Of a stretch of 64,000 nt of DNA, positions 35,765 through 45,561 are shown piece after piece (positions within the stretch are counted from its first letter, which is position 1; each line of letters begins with the position of its first letter). The stretch spans positions 992,001 through 1,056,000 of the forward strand of contig NZ_CP040899.1 of the NCBI RefSeq assembly GCF_006349365.1, read 5' to 3'. The notes beneath the pieces are model-generated. The model was not told the DNA's origin, did not search any database, and saw only the letters and a list, made by a program, of their open reading frames with translations. The DNA is from Georgenia wutianyii. GTDB taxonomy: Bacteria; Actinomycetota; Actinomycetes; Actinomycetales; Actinomycetaceae. Both the position numbers and the translations under genes were made by a program.

Positions 35765-36946
35765 ATGCAGATCGACTGGCTCACGCGCGAGATCCCGGCA
35801 GGCGAGGACGTCGTCACCGTCACCTTCGACGCCACGCGGGACACGGAGAGCGGCTACCAGGCGGTCGTCACGCGGTGGCGTGACATTCGCCGGACACTGG
35901 AGGGCCGCGGGATCGCCTCCCGCACCCTCGACCACGTCGAGGAGCGGGTCCAGATCCCCACCCATGTGGCCGGCAAGCACGGCCGCACGATCGTCGCCGG
36001 GCCTGACGGCGTGGTGATCGACCGGGTGCTCCTCGAGCCACCGTCCGACGACCACGGGGTCGTCGGGGTGGACATCTGCTCCCTGGCCCATGTCGCCGAC
36101 GGCACGGTGGTCTACCTCCTGGCCGAGATCGACCGCACGGGGGCCCACCTCACCCTGCAGCGCCGCACGGCCGTGGAGTACGAGACCGCGGACGAGTCGA
36201 GCGTGGACGGGGACCAGGACGTCATCAACAAGGTGCGCCGGGCCGGCATGGCCTCCCGGCGCCTCCAGGCGCGCGCGGAGGACTCCTGGGAACGCAACGC
36301 GGAGACGGTGGCCGTCGAGCTCGAGCGGATGGTCAACGAGCGGCGTCCCGAGCTGCTCCTCCTCACCGGGGACGTCCGGGCGGTCCCCCTCGTCCGGGAG
36401 CGGCTGGGCGCGGAGGCGGCGAGCATCGCCATGGTGCTCGACGGCGGCTCGCGGTCGGCCGGCGTCAACGAGCCCGCCTTCGAGCGGAACCTCCAGGAGG
36501 CCCTCGCGGTCTTCCGGGCGCGCCGCCGGGAGAAGGTCCTGGACCGTTTCCGGCAGGAGGAGGGCCGGGAGGGGACGGCGACGCAGAGCCTGGACGACGT
36601 CGTCGCGGCGCTGGCCCGCGGCCAGGTCGCCGAGCTCATCCTGCGCGAGGGCGTCACGGGGCAGAACTCCGCGCTGCGGCTGCGCACGGTGTGGGCCGGG
36701 GACTCCCCGCTGCAGATCGCGCCGACGCGGGCGCTCGTCGCCGACCTCGGGGTGAGCGAGCCGCACGAGGTGCGCGCCGACCTCGCGATCGGCCGGGCGG
36801 CGGCCGAGCAGGGCGCGGGCGTGACGATCGTCGACGACGCGAGCGTCGAGCTCGCCGACGGCGTCGGAGCGATCCTGCGGTGGCGCGACGCGTCCACCCC
36901 GCACGAGCACGCCTACAACATCAGCGGGGACGACACCCGTTCCTGA
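35765..36946 (+). CDS. Rv2629/Balon-like ribosome hibernation factor (eRF1-like fold)
   Basis: 393 residues resembling the mycobacterial Rv2629 family, the group that includes Balon, which binds the ribosomal A site in dormant or stressed cells. An N-terminal domain ([24 protein letters not shown]...) is followed by a central domain with the [40 protein letters not shown] pattern typical of the family and a C-terminal domain ending GVGAILRW. There is no GGQ release motif, so peptide release is not expected. ATG 35765 has GAGG eight bases upstream. Position after clpX suggests a stress context. Assignment is by recalled motifs, moderately sure. Confidence 0.75.
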   Translation: MQIDWLTREIPAGEDVVTVTFDATRDTESGYQAVVTRWRDIRRTLEGRGIASRTLDHVEERVQIPTHVAGKHGRTIVAGPDGVVIDRVLLEPPSDDHGVVGVDICSLAHVADGTVVYLLAEIDRTGAHLTLQRRTAVEYETADESSVDGDQDVINKVRRAGMASRRLQARAEDSWERNAETVAVELERMVNERRPELLLLTGDVRAVPLVRERLGAEAASIAMVLDGGSRSAGVNEPAFERNLQEALAVFRARRREKVLDRFRQEEGREGTATQSLDDVVAALARGQVAELILREGVTGQNSALRLRTVWAGDSPLQIAPTRALVADLGVSEPHEVRADLAIGRAAAEQGAGVTIVDDASVELADGVGAILRWRDASTPHEHAYNISGDDTRS

Positions 36947-36954
36947 CGGACGCG

Positions 36955-36990
36955 CGAGGCCCCCGTCCCCGAGAGGGGGCGGGGGCCTCG
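36955..36990. terminator. Hairpin after the Rv2629-like gene
   Basis: A 16-bp stem with one wobble (CGAGGCCCCCGTCCCC and GGGGGCGGGGGCCTCG) around a GAGA loop. Confidence 0.65.
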
Positions 36991-37026
36991 CCGTGAGATG
37001 GCGCCGGCGGGGCGCCGGGGGAGACC

Positions 37027-37032
37027 TAGGAT
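37027..37032 (+). promoter_or_regulatory. Leaderless -10 element of the chorismate mutase gene
   Basis: TAGGAT followed by six bases and ATG. Confidence 0.5.
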
Positions 37033-37038
37033 CGGGGC

Positions 37039-37341
37039 ATGAGCGAGACCATCCCGGCCGAGCTGGCCCAGGCGCGCGGCACGATCGACAACATCGATGC
37101 CGCCCTCATCCACCTGCTCGCCGAGCGCTTCAAGTGCACCCAGCGGGTGGGGCACATCAAGGCGGACCTCGGGCTGCCGGCGTCGGACCCGAACCGCGAG
37201 GCGGAGCAGATCCGGCGGCTGCGGGCACTGGCCGAGGAGGCTGGCCTGGACCCGGTGTTCGCCGAGAAGTTCCTCTCCTTCATCGTCCAGGAGGTCATCC
37301 GCCACCACGAGGCGGTGGCGGAGTCACGGCACACGTCCTGA
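37039..37341 (+). CDS. Chorismate mutase, AroQ class
   Basis: 100 residues, all-helical CM_2 domain. Converts chorismate to prephenate for phenylalanine and tyrosine. Catalytic residues appear in TIDNIDAALIHLLAERFKCTQRVGHIKADLGLP (Arg and Lys) and in DPNREAEQIRRLRALA and KFLSFIVQEVIRHHE. It is a stand-alone monofunctional enzyme with no signal peptide, so it acts in the cytoplasm. Convergent with the acyl-CoA ligase gene, nine bases apart. Confidence 0.94.
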   Translation: MSETIPAELAQARGTIDNIDAALIHLLAERFKCTQRVGHIKADLGLPASDPNREAEQIRRLRALAEEAGLDPVFAEKFLSFIVQEVIRHHEAVAESRHTS

Positions 37342-37350
37342 CGCGCGGCC

Positions 37351-39171
37351 TCAGGTGCCGTAGATGTCGTCGATCTCGGCGGCGAAGTCCCTGATGACCT
37401 TGGCGCGCTTCACCTTCTGGCTGGGCGTGAGGTAGCCGTTCTCCATCGTGAAGTCGATGGTGAGGACCTTGAACTTGCGGATGGACTCGGCCCGCGAGAC
37501 CGCCTCGTTGGCGCGCGTCACCGCCCGGTCCAGGGCCGCGAGGACGCGCTCGTCGGTGGCGGCCTGGTCCACGGTCATGGGCGGCAGGTCGTGGTTGGCG
37601 AGCCAGCCGGGGAGCATCTCCGCGTCGAGCGTGATGAGCGCGCCGATGAACGGGCGGCCCTCGCCGACCACGACCACCTGGGAGACGAGCGGGTGGCCGC
37701 GCAGGCGGTCCTCGAGCATCGCGGGGGCGACGTTCTTGCCGCCCGCGGTCACGATGATCTCCTTCTTGCGGCCGGTGATGCGCAGGTAGCCGTCGGAGTC
37801 CAGCTCACCGAGGTCGCCGGTGATGAACCAGCCGTCCTCGGTGAACGCCTCGGCGGTCGCCTCCGGGTTGCCGTGGTAGGCGCGGAAGACGTGGGCACCC
37901 TTGACGAGCACCTGCCCGTCCTCGGCGATGGCGACGCTCGTGCCGGGGTAGGGCGGGCCGACCGTGCCGATCTTCACGAGGCCCGGCCGGTTGACGGTGG
38001 TCGGCGCGCCGACCTCGGTGAGGCCGTAGCCCTCGAGCACACCGACCCCGATCCCGCGGAAGAAGTGCCCGAGCCGCTCGCCCAGGGGACCGCCGCCGGA
38101 GACCGCCCAGGCGAGGTTGCCGCCCATCGCCGCCTTGATCTTCTGGTAGACGAGGCGGTCGGCCAGGGCGCGCTGCGCCTTGAGCGCCGCGGAGGGCCCC
38201 TCGGGGGTCTCCAGGGCGCGGGAGTAGGTGATCGCGACCTTCGCGCCCCAGCGGAAGACCCGCTGCTTCGCACCGCCACCCGCCTTGGCGTCGGCGGAGT
38301 TGTAGACCTTCTCGAACACCCGCGGGACGGCGAGGAGGAACGTGGGCTTGAACGCGTCGAGGTCGGCCACGAGGTTCTTCGCGTCGGGGACGTGGCCCAT
38401 GGCCGCGCCGGAGTACACGCACAGGACCTGGATGAACCGTGCGAACACGTGGGCGAGCGGCATGAACAGCAGGGTGCGCTTGTCCGAGCCCCGCACGACG
38501 CCGGAGAAGTTCGGGTCGTCGCTGCCGTTGACGACGAGGTGGACGAAGTTGCCGTGCGTGAGCTCGACGCCCTTGGGGCGGCCGGTGGTGCCCGAGGTGT
38601 AGATGATCGTCGCGAGGCTGTCCATCGACGTGGCCGCCGCCCGCTCGGTGACCCGCTCGGCGGGGACGTCGGTGCCGTGGCCGATGACCGTGTCGATGGC
38701 GTCCTCGTCGAGCACGAGGACCTGCTCCAGGTGCTCGGTGCGCTCGATGAGCGGGGAGACGAGGGCGCCCATCGCACGGGTCTCGGCGAAGACGATGCGG
38801 GCCTGGGAGTTGGTGATGATCCACTCGGCCTGCTCGGCGGAGGACGTCTCGTAGATCGGCACGGGCACCGCGCCCACCGACCACGCGGCGAAGTCGAGCA
38901 GCGTCCACTCGTAGCTCGTGTGCGCCATGATCGCCACGCGGTCGCCCGGCTCGATGCCCAGGCCGATGAGGCCCTTGGCGACGGCGGTGACCTCGCCGGC
39001 GAACGTCTGCACGGTCACCGGGACGAAGCGCCCGCCCAGGGAGGCCTTGCGCTCGAAGATCACCCCGGCGGGGTCGCGGGAGAGACGGTCACTGAGCACC
39101 CACGGCAGGGACATGGAGGGCTCGAGGTGGCCGAGCCCCGGGGTACTGGATTCCGGACGTGGCGCGTTCAT
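37351..39171 (-). CDS. Long-chain fatty-acid--CoA ligase (AMP-forming)
   Basis: 606 residues, ANL superfamily, closest in pattern to the FadD15-type ligases of actinobacteria. Core motifs: AMP-binding TIIYTSGTTGRPKGVELTHGN near residue 190, MPLAHVFARF, EGYGLTEVGAPTTVN, GWFITGDLGELDSDGYLRITGRKKEIIVTAGGKNVAP, and the catalytic lysine near the C-terminus in YLTPSQKVKRAKVI. It activates fatty acids to acyl-CoA for degradation or lipid synthesis. GAGGAG lies five bases before the ATG. The upstream neighbour on the same strand is valS, 48 bases away. Confidence 0.94.
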   Translation of the reverse strand: MNAPRPESSTPGLGHLEPSMSLPWVLSDRLSRDPAGVIFERKASLGGRFVPVTVQTFAGEVTAVAKGLIGLGIEPGDRVAIMAHTSYEWTLLDFAAWSVGAVPVPIYETSSAEQAEWIITNSQARIVFAETRAMGALVSPLIERTEHLEQVLVLDEDAIDTVIGHGTDVPAERVTERAAATSMDSLATIIYTSGTTGRPKGVELTHGNFVHLVVNGSDDPNFSGVVRGSDKRTLLFMPLAHVFARFIQVLCVYSGAAMGHVPDAKNLVADLDAFKPTFLLAVPRVFEKVYNSADAKAGGGAKQRVFRWGAKVAITYSRALETPEGPSAALKAQRALADRLVYQKIKAAMGGNLAWAVSGGGPLGERLGHFFRGIGVGVLEGYGLTEVGAPTTVNRPGLVKIGTVGPPYPGTSVAIAEDGQVLVKGAHVFRAYHGNPEATAEAFTEDGWFITGDLGELDSDGYLRITGRKKEIIVTAGGKNVAPAMLEDRLRGHPLVSQVVVVGEGRPFIGALITLDAEMLPGWLANHDLPPMTVDQAATDERVLAALDRAVTRANEAVSRAESIRKFKVLTIDFTMENGYLTPSQKVKRAKVIRDFAAEIDDIYGT

Positions 39172-39219
39172 GGGATCTCCTCGCGGTCTGGGGCAGTGGT
39201 GGCGCCCCGGGTATGGGTC

Positions 39220-41928
39220 TCAGCGCTTGGCGGGCGGCTCGTCGAGCTCGTGGGCGCCGACGACGGCTCCCTCGAGGTCCGTGTGCCCGGCGATCTCGAG
39301 GTCGCCGCGGACGCGCCCGGCGGCCCGCAGGTCACCGACCGCGTGGCCGATGCGCTCGACGTCGGCGGCGGGCAGGTCCAGGCGCACCCGGGCGAAGGTC
39401 GTCCGCTGGGAGACCTTGGCCTCGGACTTCACCTTCCGCAGCGCCGCCAGGGCGCTGCCGGTGACCTGGAGCAGTGCCGGGTCCGCGTCGGGCACGGCCT
39501 GGCGCAGGGGAGCGGCGGAGGGCCACGGTGCGGTGTGCACCGACCCGCTGCGCCACCAGCTCCAGACCTCCTCGGTGGCGAAGGGCAGGAACGGGGCGAG
39601 CAGCCGCAGGACGACGTCGATGGTCACCGCGAGCGTCGTGCGCGCGGAGGTGACCTCGGTGGGCGTGAAGCCGGCCTCGGTGGTGCCGTAGGCGCGGTCC
39701 TTGACGAGCTCGAGGTAGTCGTCGCAGAACGTCCAGAAGAACGTCTCGGTGAGCTCGAGCGCGCGGGTGTGGTCGTAGCGCTCGAAGGACGTCGTCGCGC
39801 CCTCGACGACGTCGGCGAGCGCGGCGAGCAGGGACCTGTCCAGCGGCTCGGTGACGGCCGAGACGTCGAGCCGGGCGGGGATGTCCCCGCCCATCGTCAG
39901 GGCGAACTTCGAGGCGTTGAGGACCTTGATCGCCAGGCGCCGGCCGATCTTCATCTGGCCGACCTCGAAGGCGGCGTCGGTGCCCAGGCGCGCGGAGGCG
40001 GCCCAGTAGCGCACCGCGTCCGAGCCGTGCTCCTCGAGCAGGCCCATCGGGGTGACGACGTTGCCCTTGGACTTCGACATCTTCTTGCGGTCCGGGTCGA
40101 GGATCCAGCCGGAGATGGCGGCGTCGCTCCACGGCAGGCCGTCGAACTCGAGGTGCGCGCGGACGACGGTGGCGAACAGCCAGGTGCGGATGATGTCCTG
40201 GCCCTGCGGGCGCAGGTCCATCGGGTAGACGCGGGAGAAGAGGTCCTCGTCGCGCAGCCAGCCACCGGCGATCTGCGGGGTGAGCGAGGACGTCGCCCAC
40301 GTGTCCATGATGTCGACCTCGCCGACGAAGCCGCCGGCCTGGCCGCGCTGCTCCTCGGTGTAGCCCGGCGGGACGTCGATGCTCGGGTCGACGGGGAGCA
40401 TGTCCTGCGAGGGCGTGAGGACGCGGTCGTAGTCCGGCTCGCCGGCGTCGTCAAGGGCGTACCACACGGGGATCGGCACCCCGAAGAAGCGCTGGCGCGA
40501 GATCAGCCAGTCGCTGTTGAGGCCCTCGACCCAGTTGTTGTAGCGCACCCGCATGAAGTCGGGGTGGAAGCCCAGCTCGCGGCCGCGCTCGAGCAGCGCC
40601 TCGCGCAGGTCACGGCCCTGGGCGTCGGTGGCCGGGCGTCCGCCGTTGCGGATGTACCACTGGCGGGAGGTGACGATCTCGAGGGGCTTGTCGCCCTTCT
40701 CGAAGAAGTTGGTCTTGCGCTGGGTGGGCGTGGGCTCGCCGTCGAGGTCGCCGCTCGCGCGCAGCGCCTCGACGATCTCCTTGCGGGCGCTGAAGGTCGT
40801 CTTGCCCGCGAGCGAGTCGGTCCACAGGGCGACGGCGGAGGGCTCGGTGACCCACTCGGGCACCTCGGCGAGGAGGCGGCCGTCGCGGCGGATGACCGAG
40901 CGGGTGGGCAGGTCGAGCTCGCGCCACCACTGGACGTCGGTGAGGTCACCGAAGGTGCAGCACATCGCGATGCCGGCGCCCTTGTCCATCTCCGCGGCGG
41001 GGTGGGGGAGGACCGGCACCTCGACGCCGAAGAGCGGGGAGCGCACGGTGGTGCCGAACAGCGGCTGGTAGCGCTCGTCGTCGGGGTGGGCGATGAGGGC
41101 GACGACGGCGGGCAGCAGCTCCGGGCGGGTCGTCTCGATGTAGACCTTGCCGTCCGTCACCTGCTCCAGGCCCTCGCCGACGGCCGGGTCGGCCAGGTGG
41201 AAGGCGACCCGGTGGTAGTGGCCGGGGTAGTCGCGCGCCTCGAGCTCGGCCTGGGCGACGGCGGTCTGGAACGTGACGTCCCACAGGCCGGGGGCCGCGG
41301 CCTGGTAGGCCTCGCCGCGCGCGAGGTTGCGCAGGAACGCGGCCTGCGCGACGAGCTGGGACTCCCGCCCGATGGTCTGGTAGTGCATGGCCCAGTCGAC
41401 GCTGAGGCCGAGGTGGCGCCACAGCGCCTCGAACTGCTTCTCGTCCTCCTGGGTGAGGCGCTGGCACAGCTCGACGAAGTTGCGCCGGGAGATCGGCTGC
41501 TGGTCGGCGGCCTTGACGCTCTTGCCGTCACCGCCGTCGTGCGGGGGCACGAAGTCCGGGACGTAGGGCAGCGTCGGGTCCACGCGCACGCCGTAGTAGT
41601 TCTGCACCCGGCGCTCGGTGGGCAGGCCGTTGTCGTCCCACCCCATCGGGTAGAAGACCTTCTTGCCGGTCATCCGCTTGTAGCGGGCGACGACGTCGGT
41701 GTGGGTGTAGGAGAACACGTGCCCCACGTGCAGCGAGCCGGAGACGGTCGGCGGCGGGGTGTCGATCGAGAAGACCTGCTCGCGCGTCGCCGTGCGGTCG
41801 AAGCGGTAGGTGCCCTGCTCGCTCCAGCGGGTCTCCCACTTGTCCTCGAGGCCCTCGAGGCTCACCTTGTCCGGGACGGACGGGTTGGCGAGCGGGGCGG
41901 CGGGCGTGAGGTCGTGCTCGTCGGTCAT
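39220..41928 (-). CDS. valS: Valyl-tRNA synthetase
   Basis: 902 residues, class Ia synthetase. [20 protein letters not shown] carries the HIGH-type motif near residue 60; [13 protein letters not shown] near residue 615 is the KMSKS loop; the CP1 editing domain lies between ([22 protein letters not shown]). The anticodon-binding domain and a shortened C-terminal tail follow. The tail coiled-coil typical of many bacterial ValRS is reduced to a few dozen residues. No T-box leader was found upstream. Start ATG 41928; the divergent F420-dependent oxidoreductase starts 131 bases away. Confidence 0.97.
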   Translation of the reverse strand: MTDEHDLTPAAPLANPSVPDKVSLEGLEDKWETRWSEQGTYRFDRTATREQVFSIDTPPPTVSGSLHVGHVFSYTHTDVVARYKRMTGKKVFYPMGWDDNGLPTERRVQNYYGVRVDPTLPYVPDFVPPHDGGDGKSVKAADQQPISRRNFVELCQRLTQEDEKQFEALWRHLGLSVDWAMHYQTIGRESQLVAQAAFLRNLARGEAYQAAAPGLWDVTFQTAVAQAELEARDYPGHYHRVAFHLADPAVGEGLEQVTDGKVYIETTRPELLPAVVALIAHPDDERYQPLFGTTVRSPLFGVEVPVLPHPAAEMDKGAGIAMCCTFGDLTDVQWWRELDLPTRSVIRRDGRLLAEVPEWVTEPSAVALWTDSLAGKTTFSARKEIVEALRASGDLDGEPTPTQRKTNFFEKGDKPLEIVTSRQWYIRNGGRPATDAQGRDLREALLERGRELGFHPDFMRVRYNNWVEGLNSDWLISRQRFFGVPIPVWYALDDAGEPDYDRVLTPSQDMLPVDPSIDVPPGYTEEQRGQAGGFVGEVDIMDTWATSSLTPQIAGGWLRDEDLFSRVYPMDLRPQGQDIIRTWLFATVVRAHLEFDGLPWSDAAISGWILDPDRKKMSKSKGNVVTPMGLLEEHGSDAVRYWAASARLGTDAAFEVGQMKIGRRLAIKVLNASKFALTMGGDIPARLDVSAVTEPLDRSLLAALADVVEGATTSFERYDHTRALELTETFFWTFCDDYLELVKDRAYGTTEAGFTPTEVTSARTTLAVTIDVVLRLLAPFLPFATEEVWSWWRSGSVHTAPWPSAAPLRQAVPDADPALLQVTGSALAALRKVKSEAKVSQRTTFARVRLDLPAADVERIGHAVGDLRAAGRVRGDLEIAGHTDLEGAVVGAHELDEPPAKR

Positions 41929-42046
41929 GGGACCCGATTCTTCCACGGTCCCGCCCCGCGGCGCGCAGGGGTCCTGGCGCAGCCCCGGTGACGTCGTGTG
42001 GGCCGCGGCACGGAGGGGGCGTGTGCGGGCCGCAGCGCGGGCCTGG

Positions 42047-42052
42047 GAGACT
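42047..42052 (+). promoter_or_regulatory. Leaderless -10 element of the F420 oxidoreductase-cofE operon
   Basis: GAGACT followed by seven bases and ATG. Confidence 0.4.
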
Positions 42053-42059
42053 GGCCGGC

Positions 42060-43052
42060 ATGAAGATCGGCTACGCCGCTGCCCTGGAGCAGTTCCACCC
42101 GCGGGAGGTGCTCGACTACGCGGCCCACGCCGAGGCCCACGGCTTCACCGGCGTCATGGCCGCCGACCACTTCCAGCCCTGGACACCGACGCAGGGCCAG
42201 GCCTCCTTCGTGTGGAACGTCCTGGCGGCGCTGGGGGAGCGCACCCGCGGGGACATCGGCCCGGGCGTCACCGCGCCGACCTTCCGCTACCACCCGGCGG
42301 TGGTCGCGCAGGCCTCGGCGACGCTCGCGGCGATGTACCCGGGACGGCACTGGCTGGGGATCGGCTCCGGGGAGGCGCTCAACGAGCACGTCGTCGCGCC
42401 GTACTGGCCCGAGGCGCCCGAGCGGATCAACCGGATGTTCGAGGCCGTGGAGATCATCTCCAAGCTCTTCACCGCCTCCCTCGCGGGCAAGGACACGAAG
42501 CACTCGGGCACCTTCTTCCGGCTGGAGTCCACCCGGCTGTGGACGATGCCGGAGCAGGCCCCGCCCATCTACGTCGCCACCGGCGGCCCGGTGACCGCGC
42601 GGCGTGCGGGCAAGCACGCCGACGGGATCATCACCGTCGGCGCCCCGGTGGAGAAGGTGGCCGGGCTGTTCGACCGCTTCGCCCAGGGCGCCCGGGAGGC
42701 GGGCAAGGACCCGGCGACGATGCCGAAGATCCTCCAGCTCCACCTGTCGTGGGCGCCCACGGAGGAGGAGGCGCTCGCGAACGCGCTCACCGAGTGGCCC
42801 AACGGGGCGATGCGCTTCGCCAAGGCGGACATCCGCTCCCCCTTCGACTTCGCCGCGATGGCCCGCCTCGTGCGGCCCGAGGACTTCGCCGGGCGGATGG
42901 TCATCTCCTCCGACCCCGACGTCCACCGCGCCGAGCTGCAGAAGTACGCCGACCTCGGCGTCGACCACGTCTATCTCCACAACGTCGGGCGCGACCAGCG
43001 CCGGTGGCTCGAGGTCTTCGGCCGCGACGTCCTCCCCAAGGTGGTGCGCTGA
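42060..43052 (+). CDS. LLM-class F420-dependent oxidoreductase (glucose-6-phosphate dehydrogenase-like)
   Basis: 330 residues with a luciferase-like TIM barrel. [51 protein letters not shown] closely follows F420-dependent glucose-6-phosphate dehydrogenase and its TIGR03557-type relatives (conserved His in DHFQPW, Trp, and [24 protein letters not shown]). It uses the deazaflavin F420 to oxidise or reduce an unidentified substrate. Its stop overlaps the cofE start (TGATG), so the two genes form an operon and the physiological link to F420 is direct. Confidence 0.92.
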   Translation: MKIGYAAALEQFHPREVLDYAAHAEAHGFTGVMAADHFQPWTPTQGQASFVWNVLAALGERTRGDIGPGVTAPTFRYHPAVVAQASATLAAMYPGRHWLGIGSGEALNEHVVAPYWPEAPERINRMFEAVEIISKLFTASLAGKDTKHSGTFFRLESTRLWTMPEQAPPIYVATGGPVTARRAGKHADGIITVGAPVEKVAGLFDRFAQGAREAGKDPATMPKILQLHLSWAPTEEEALANALTEWPNGAMRFAKADIRSPFDFAAMARLVRPEDFAGRMVISSDPDVHRAELQKYADLGVDHVYLHNVGRDQRRWLEVFGRDVLPKVVR

Positions 43053-43837
43053 TGATGATCATGGCTCAGGCAGTCGAGGGCGTCCCGCCCGTCACCGGCG
43101 GGGACGACCTCGCCGCGCTGCTCAGCCCGGGGCTGCGCGCCCTCACCTGGCCCGACGGCTCGACGGGGATGGTCGAGGGGGACGTCGTCGTCGTCGCGAG
43201 CAAGGTCGTGGCCAAGGCCGAGCGACGGCTCGTCGCCGCGCGGACCCGCGAGGAGCTGGAGCAGGTGATCGCCGGCCAGACGGTGCGCGTGGTGGCCGAG
43301 CGCGTCCGCCCCGACGGCTCGACGCTGCGCATCGTGGAGAACCCGCAGGGGCTCGTCCTCGCGGCAGCGGGCGTGGACACCTCCGACGTCCCGCTCGGGA
43401 CGGCGCTGCTCCTGCCGGAGGACCCCGACGCCTCCGCCCGGGCGCTGCGCCGCGGGCTGGACGCGCGGCTCGGGGTGCGGCCCGGCGTCGTCGTCACCGA
43501 CACCGTGGGGCGGCCGTGGCGCGAGGGCGTCACCGACATCGCCATCGGCGCCGCAGGCATCCGCACCCTCCAGGACCACCGTGGCCGGCGCGACGGCTAC
43601 GGCCGCGAGCTGCGGATGACCGTCATCGCCGCCGCCGACGAGATCGCCGCCGCGGCCGAGCTCGTCAAGGGCAAGGCCGACGGACGCCCTGTCGCCGTCG
43701 TCCGCGGGCTGGGGCACCTCGTCACCCGCGAGGACGGCGAGGGAGCCCGCGTGCTCGCCCGCCGGTCCGAGGACGACCTGTTCCGGGAGGGCTCGGCCGA
43801 GGCGTACGCCCGCGGCCTGGCCGACGGCCGCGGCTGA
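43052..43837 (+). CDS. cofE: Coenzyme F420-0:L-glutamate ligase
   Basis: Adds L-glutamates to F420-0 using GTP. The 261-residue protein covers only the CofE domain: [30 protein letters not shown], the Gly/Arg-rich [21 protein letters not shown] and [20 protein letters not shown]. The C-terminal FMN-dependent nitroreductase-like domain found in mycobacterial FbiB is absent, so dehydro-F420 reduction must be done elsewhere. The first ATG at 43052 overlaps the preceding stop; further ATGs at 43055 and 43061 are possible starts. Confidence 0.93.
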   Translation: MMIMAQAVEGVPPVTGGDDLAALLSPGLRALTWPDGSTGMVEGDVVVVASKVVAKAERRLVAARTREELEQVIAGQTVRVVAERVRPDGSTLRIVENPQGLVLAAAGVDTSDVPLGTALLLPEDPDASARALRRGLDARLGVRPGVVVTDTVGRPWREGVTDIAIGAAGIRTLQDHRGRRDGYGRELRMTVIAAADEIAAAAELVKGKADGRPVAVVRGLGHLVTREDGEGARVLARRSEDDLFREGSAEAYARGLADGRG

Positions 43838-43912
43838 CCGGCGCAGGGCGCGTCCCACGCGTCCAGGCACGCAGAGGGGACCCCGCTGCGGCCGACCTGC
43901 CGGGCGGTGGGG

Positions 43913-44548
43913 CTAGTCCCTCCGTGCGCCGCCGGGGAGCGCGAGGACGTTCCCCAGGTAGTGCTGCACCGCAGGTGCGACCTGGTCCACGAGGGCGGCG
44001 TGATCCATGGTGGCGAGGGCGGGCACCCGGATGACGTGGCGGGCGAGGGCGACGCCGAGGAGATGGGAGGCGGCGAGTGCGACGCCCAGCATCCGGGGGT
44101 CCTCTGCGGTGATCCCCGTCGTCTCGTGCATGTGCGCTCCGAGGAGGTCGCGCACCATGTCCGCTGCCCGCTCCGCGGTGGTCGTGGAGCGGACCAGGGC
44201 GAGCAGGACCCGACGCGTCTGCGGTTCGTCCCACATGCGCAGGTAGCTGTCCGTGACGCGGTGGCCGATCTCCTGCGGGGCGCCGGCGAGCGAGGCCGCC
44301 AGACGTTCGGGTATCGCCGTGCGGTCCGAGACCGCGACGGCGAAGAGGGTGTCCTTGTCCCCGAAGAAGTGGCGGATCAGTGCCGGGTCCACGCCTGCGT
44401 CGGTCGCGATCGCACGGATCGAGGCTCCCTCGTACCCGCGCTCGGCGAAGAGCGCCAGGGCGGAGTCCAGGATCGCCTCGCGGGTCCCGCTGTCGCCGGG
44501 GCGTCGCCCCGTCGGTCGACGACGGGATCCGGCTGGGTCGTCGGTCAT
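43913..44548 (-). CDS. TetR family transcriptional regulator
   Basis: 211 residues. The N-terminal HTH reads TREAILDSALALFAERGYEGASIRAIATDAGVDPALIRHFFGDKDTLF; the rest is a helical ligand-binding domain (TetR_C_11-like: HRVTDSYLRMWDEPQTRRVLLALVRSTTT). It is divergent from an ABC exporter operon and probably represses it, with the inducer being the exported compound. Its own TAAGGT -10 lies five bases before the ATG, inside the shared operator region. Confidence 0.92.
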   Translation of the reverse strand: MTDDPAGSRRRPTGRRPGDSGTREAILDSALALFAERGYEGASIRAIATDAGVDPALIRHFFGDKDTLFAVAVSDRTAIPERLAASLAGAPQEIGHRVTDSYLRMWDEPQTRRVLLALVRSTTTAERAADMVRDLLGAHMHETTGITAEDPRMLGVALAASHLLGVALARHVIRVPALATMDHAALVDQVAPAVQHYLGNVLALPGGARRD

Positions 44549-44555
44549 ACCCCAC

Positions 44556-44596
44556 CTTAACTCCCCACTTGCAGAGTTCCTCACCCGTGGAGTTAT
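44556..44596. promoter_or_regulatory. TetR-type operator region with repeated AACTC half-sites
   Basis: TTAACTCC near 44556 and GGAGTTAT near 44589 are inverted around a central GAGTT near 44574, giving AACTC, GAGTT and GAGTT half-sites about 15 bases apart. They flank the TATGGT -10 (44594-44599) of the ABC operon and the TetR promoter. This is the only AT-richer stretch nearby. Confidence 0.5.
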
Positions 44597-44640
44597 GGTG
44601 GACCTGCCATGGATGGGTACTCGCAGGCTGGGAGAGACGC

Positions 44641-45561
44641 ATGAGCGCGGCAGAGGCAGTGATCGAGATCGACAGCCTGACGAAGTCCTACGGCAAGTTC
44701 CCGGCGTTGCGAGGCGTGGACCTCCGGGTCGAGCGCGGCCAGGTGCACGGCTTCCTCGGCCCGAACGGCGCAGGGAAGTCCACGACCATCCGCGTGCTCC
44801 TCGGGCTGCTCAGGGCCGACGGCGGCACCGTGCGGCTGCTCGGCCAGGACCCGTGGCGCGACGTGGTGGCTCTGCACCGACGCCTGGCGTACGTGCCCGG
44901 CGACGTCTCGCTGTGGCCCGGGATGACGGGCGGAGAGGCGATCGACCTGCTCGGTTCCATGCGCGGCGGCCTGAACGAGGATCGCCGGGCGGAGCTCGTC
45001 GAACGGTTCGAGCTCGACCCCACCAAGCGTGGCCGCCAGTACTCCAAGGGCAACCGTCAGAAGGTGGCGATCGTCGCCGCCCTGGCCTCCGACGCCGAGC
45101 TGCTCATCCTCGACGAGCCGACCAGCGGCCTGGACCCCCTGATGGAGAAGGTGTTCCAGGACGTCATCGCCGAGGCCCGGGCGCGGGGCACGACGGTGCT
45201 GCTCTCCAGCCACATCATGGCGGAGATCGAGACGCTGGCCGACCGGCTCAGCATCATCCGCAACGGGCGGATCATCCGGTCCGGCACCCTGACCGACGTG
45301 CGAGGCGACGCCCGGACCGCGGTGCACGCCGTCCTCGAGCGGGTCCCGGACCCGAACGACCTCACCCGCCTGCACGACGTCCGTCTCGAGGGGAACCGTC
45401 TCGACGTCACGGTCGAGTCCGACCGCATCGGTGACGCCATGACCCTGCTGACCGGGTACGGGCTCGTGTCCTTGACCGTCGAGCCGCCGTCCCTGGAGAG
45501 CGTGTTCCTCCGCTTGTACGAGGACGAGGACGCCGCACACGCCGCCGGAGGGACGCGATGA
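44641..45561 (+). CDS. ABC transporter ATP-binding protein (drug/antibiotic exporter type)
   Basis: 306 residues. Walker A is GPNGAGKST (residue about 37), the C-loop reads YSKGNRQKV instead of LSGGQ, Walker B is LLILDEPTSGLDP, and the H-loop is SSHIMAEIE. The divergent C-loop and the C-terminal 85-residue extension are typical of DrrA-like exporters. GGGAGAG lies before the ATG. The stop overlaps the permease start (ATGA), so both make one exporter. Confidence 0.92.
   Translation: MSAAEAVIEIDSLTKSYGKFPALRGVDLRVERGQVHGFLGPNGAGKSTTIRVLLGLLRADGGTVRLLGQDPWRDVVALHRRLAYVPGDVSLWPGMTGGEAIDLLGSMRGGLNEDRRAELVERFELDPTKRGRQYSKGNRQKVAIVAALASDAELLILDEPTSGLDPLMEKVFQDVIAEARARGTTVLLSSHIMAEIETLADRLSIIRNGRIIRSGTLTDVRGDARTAVHAVLERVPDPNDLTRLHDVRLEGNRLDVTVESDRIGDAMTLLTGYGLVSLTVEPPSLESVFLRLYEDEDAAHAAGGTR

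Noticed and set aside
41929..42059. T-box leader before valS
   Set aside because: The 131-base divergent region has no T-box core sequence and no terminator hairpin with a T-tract.
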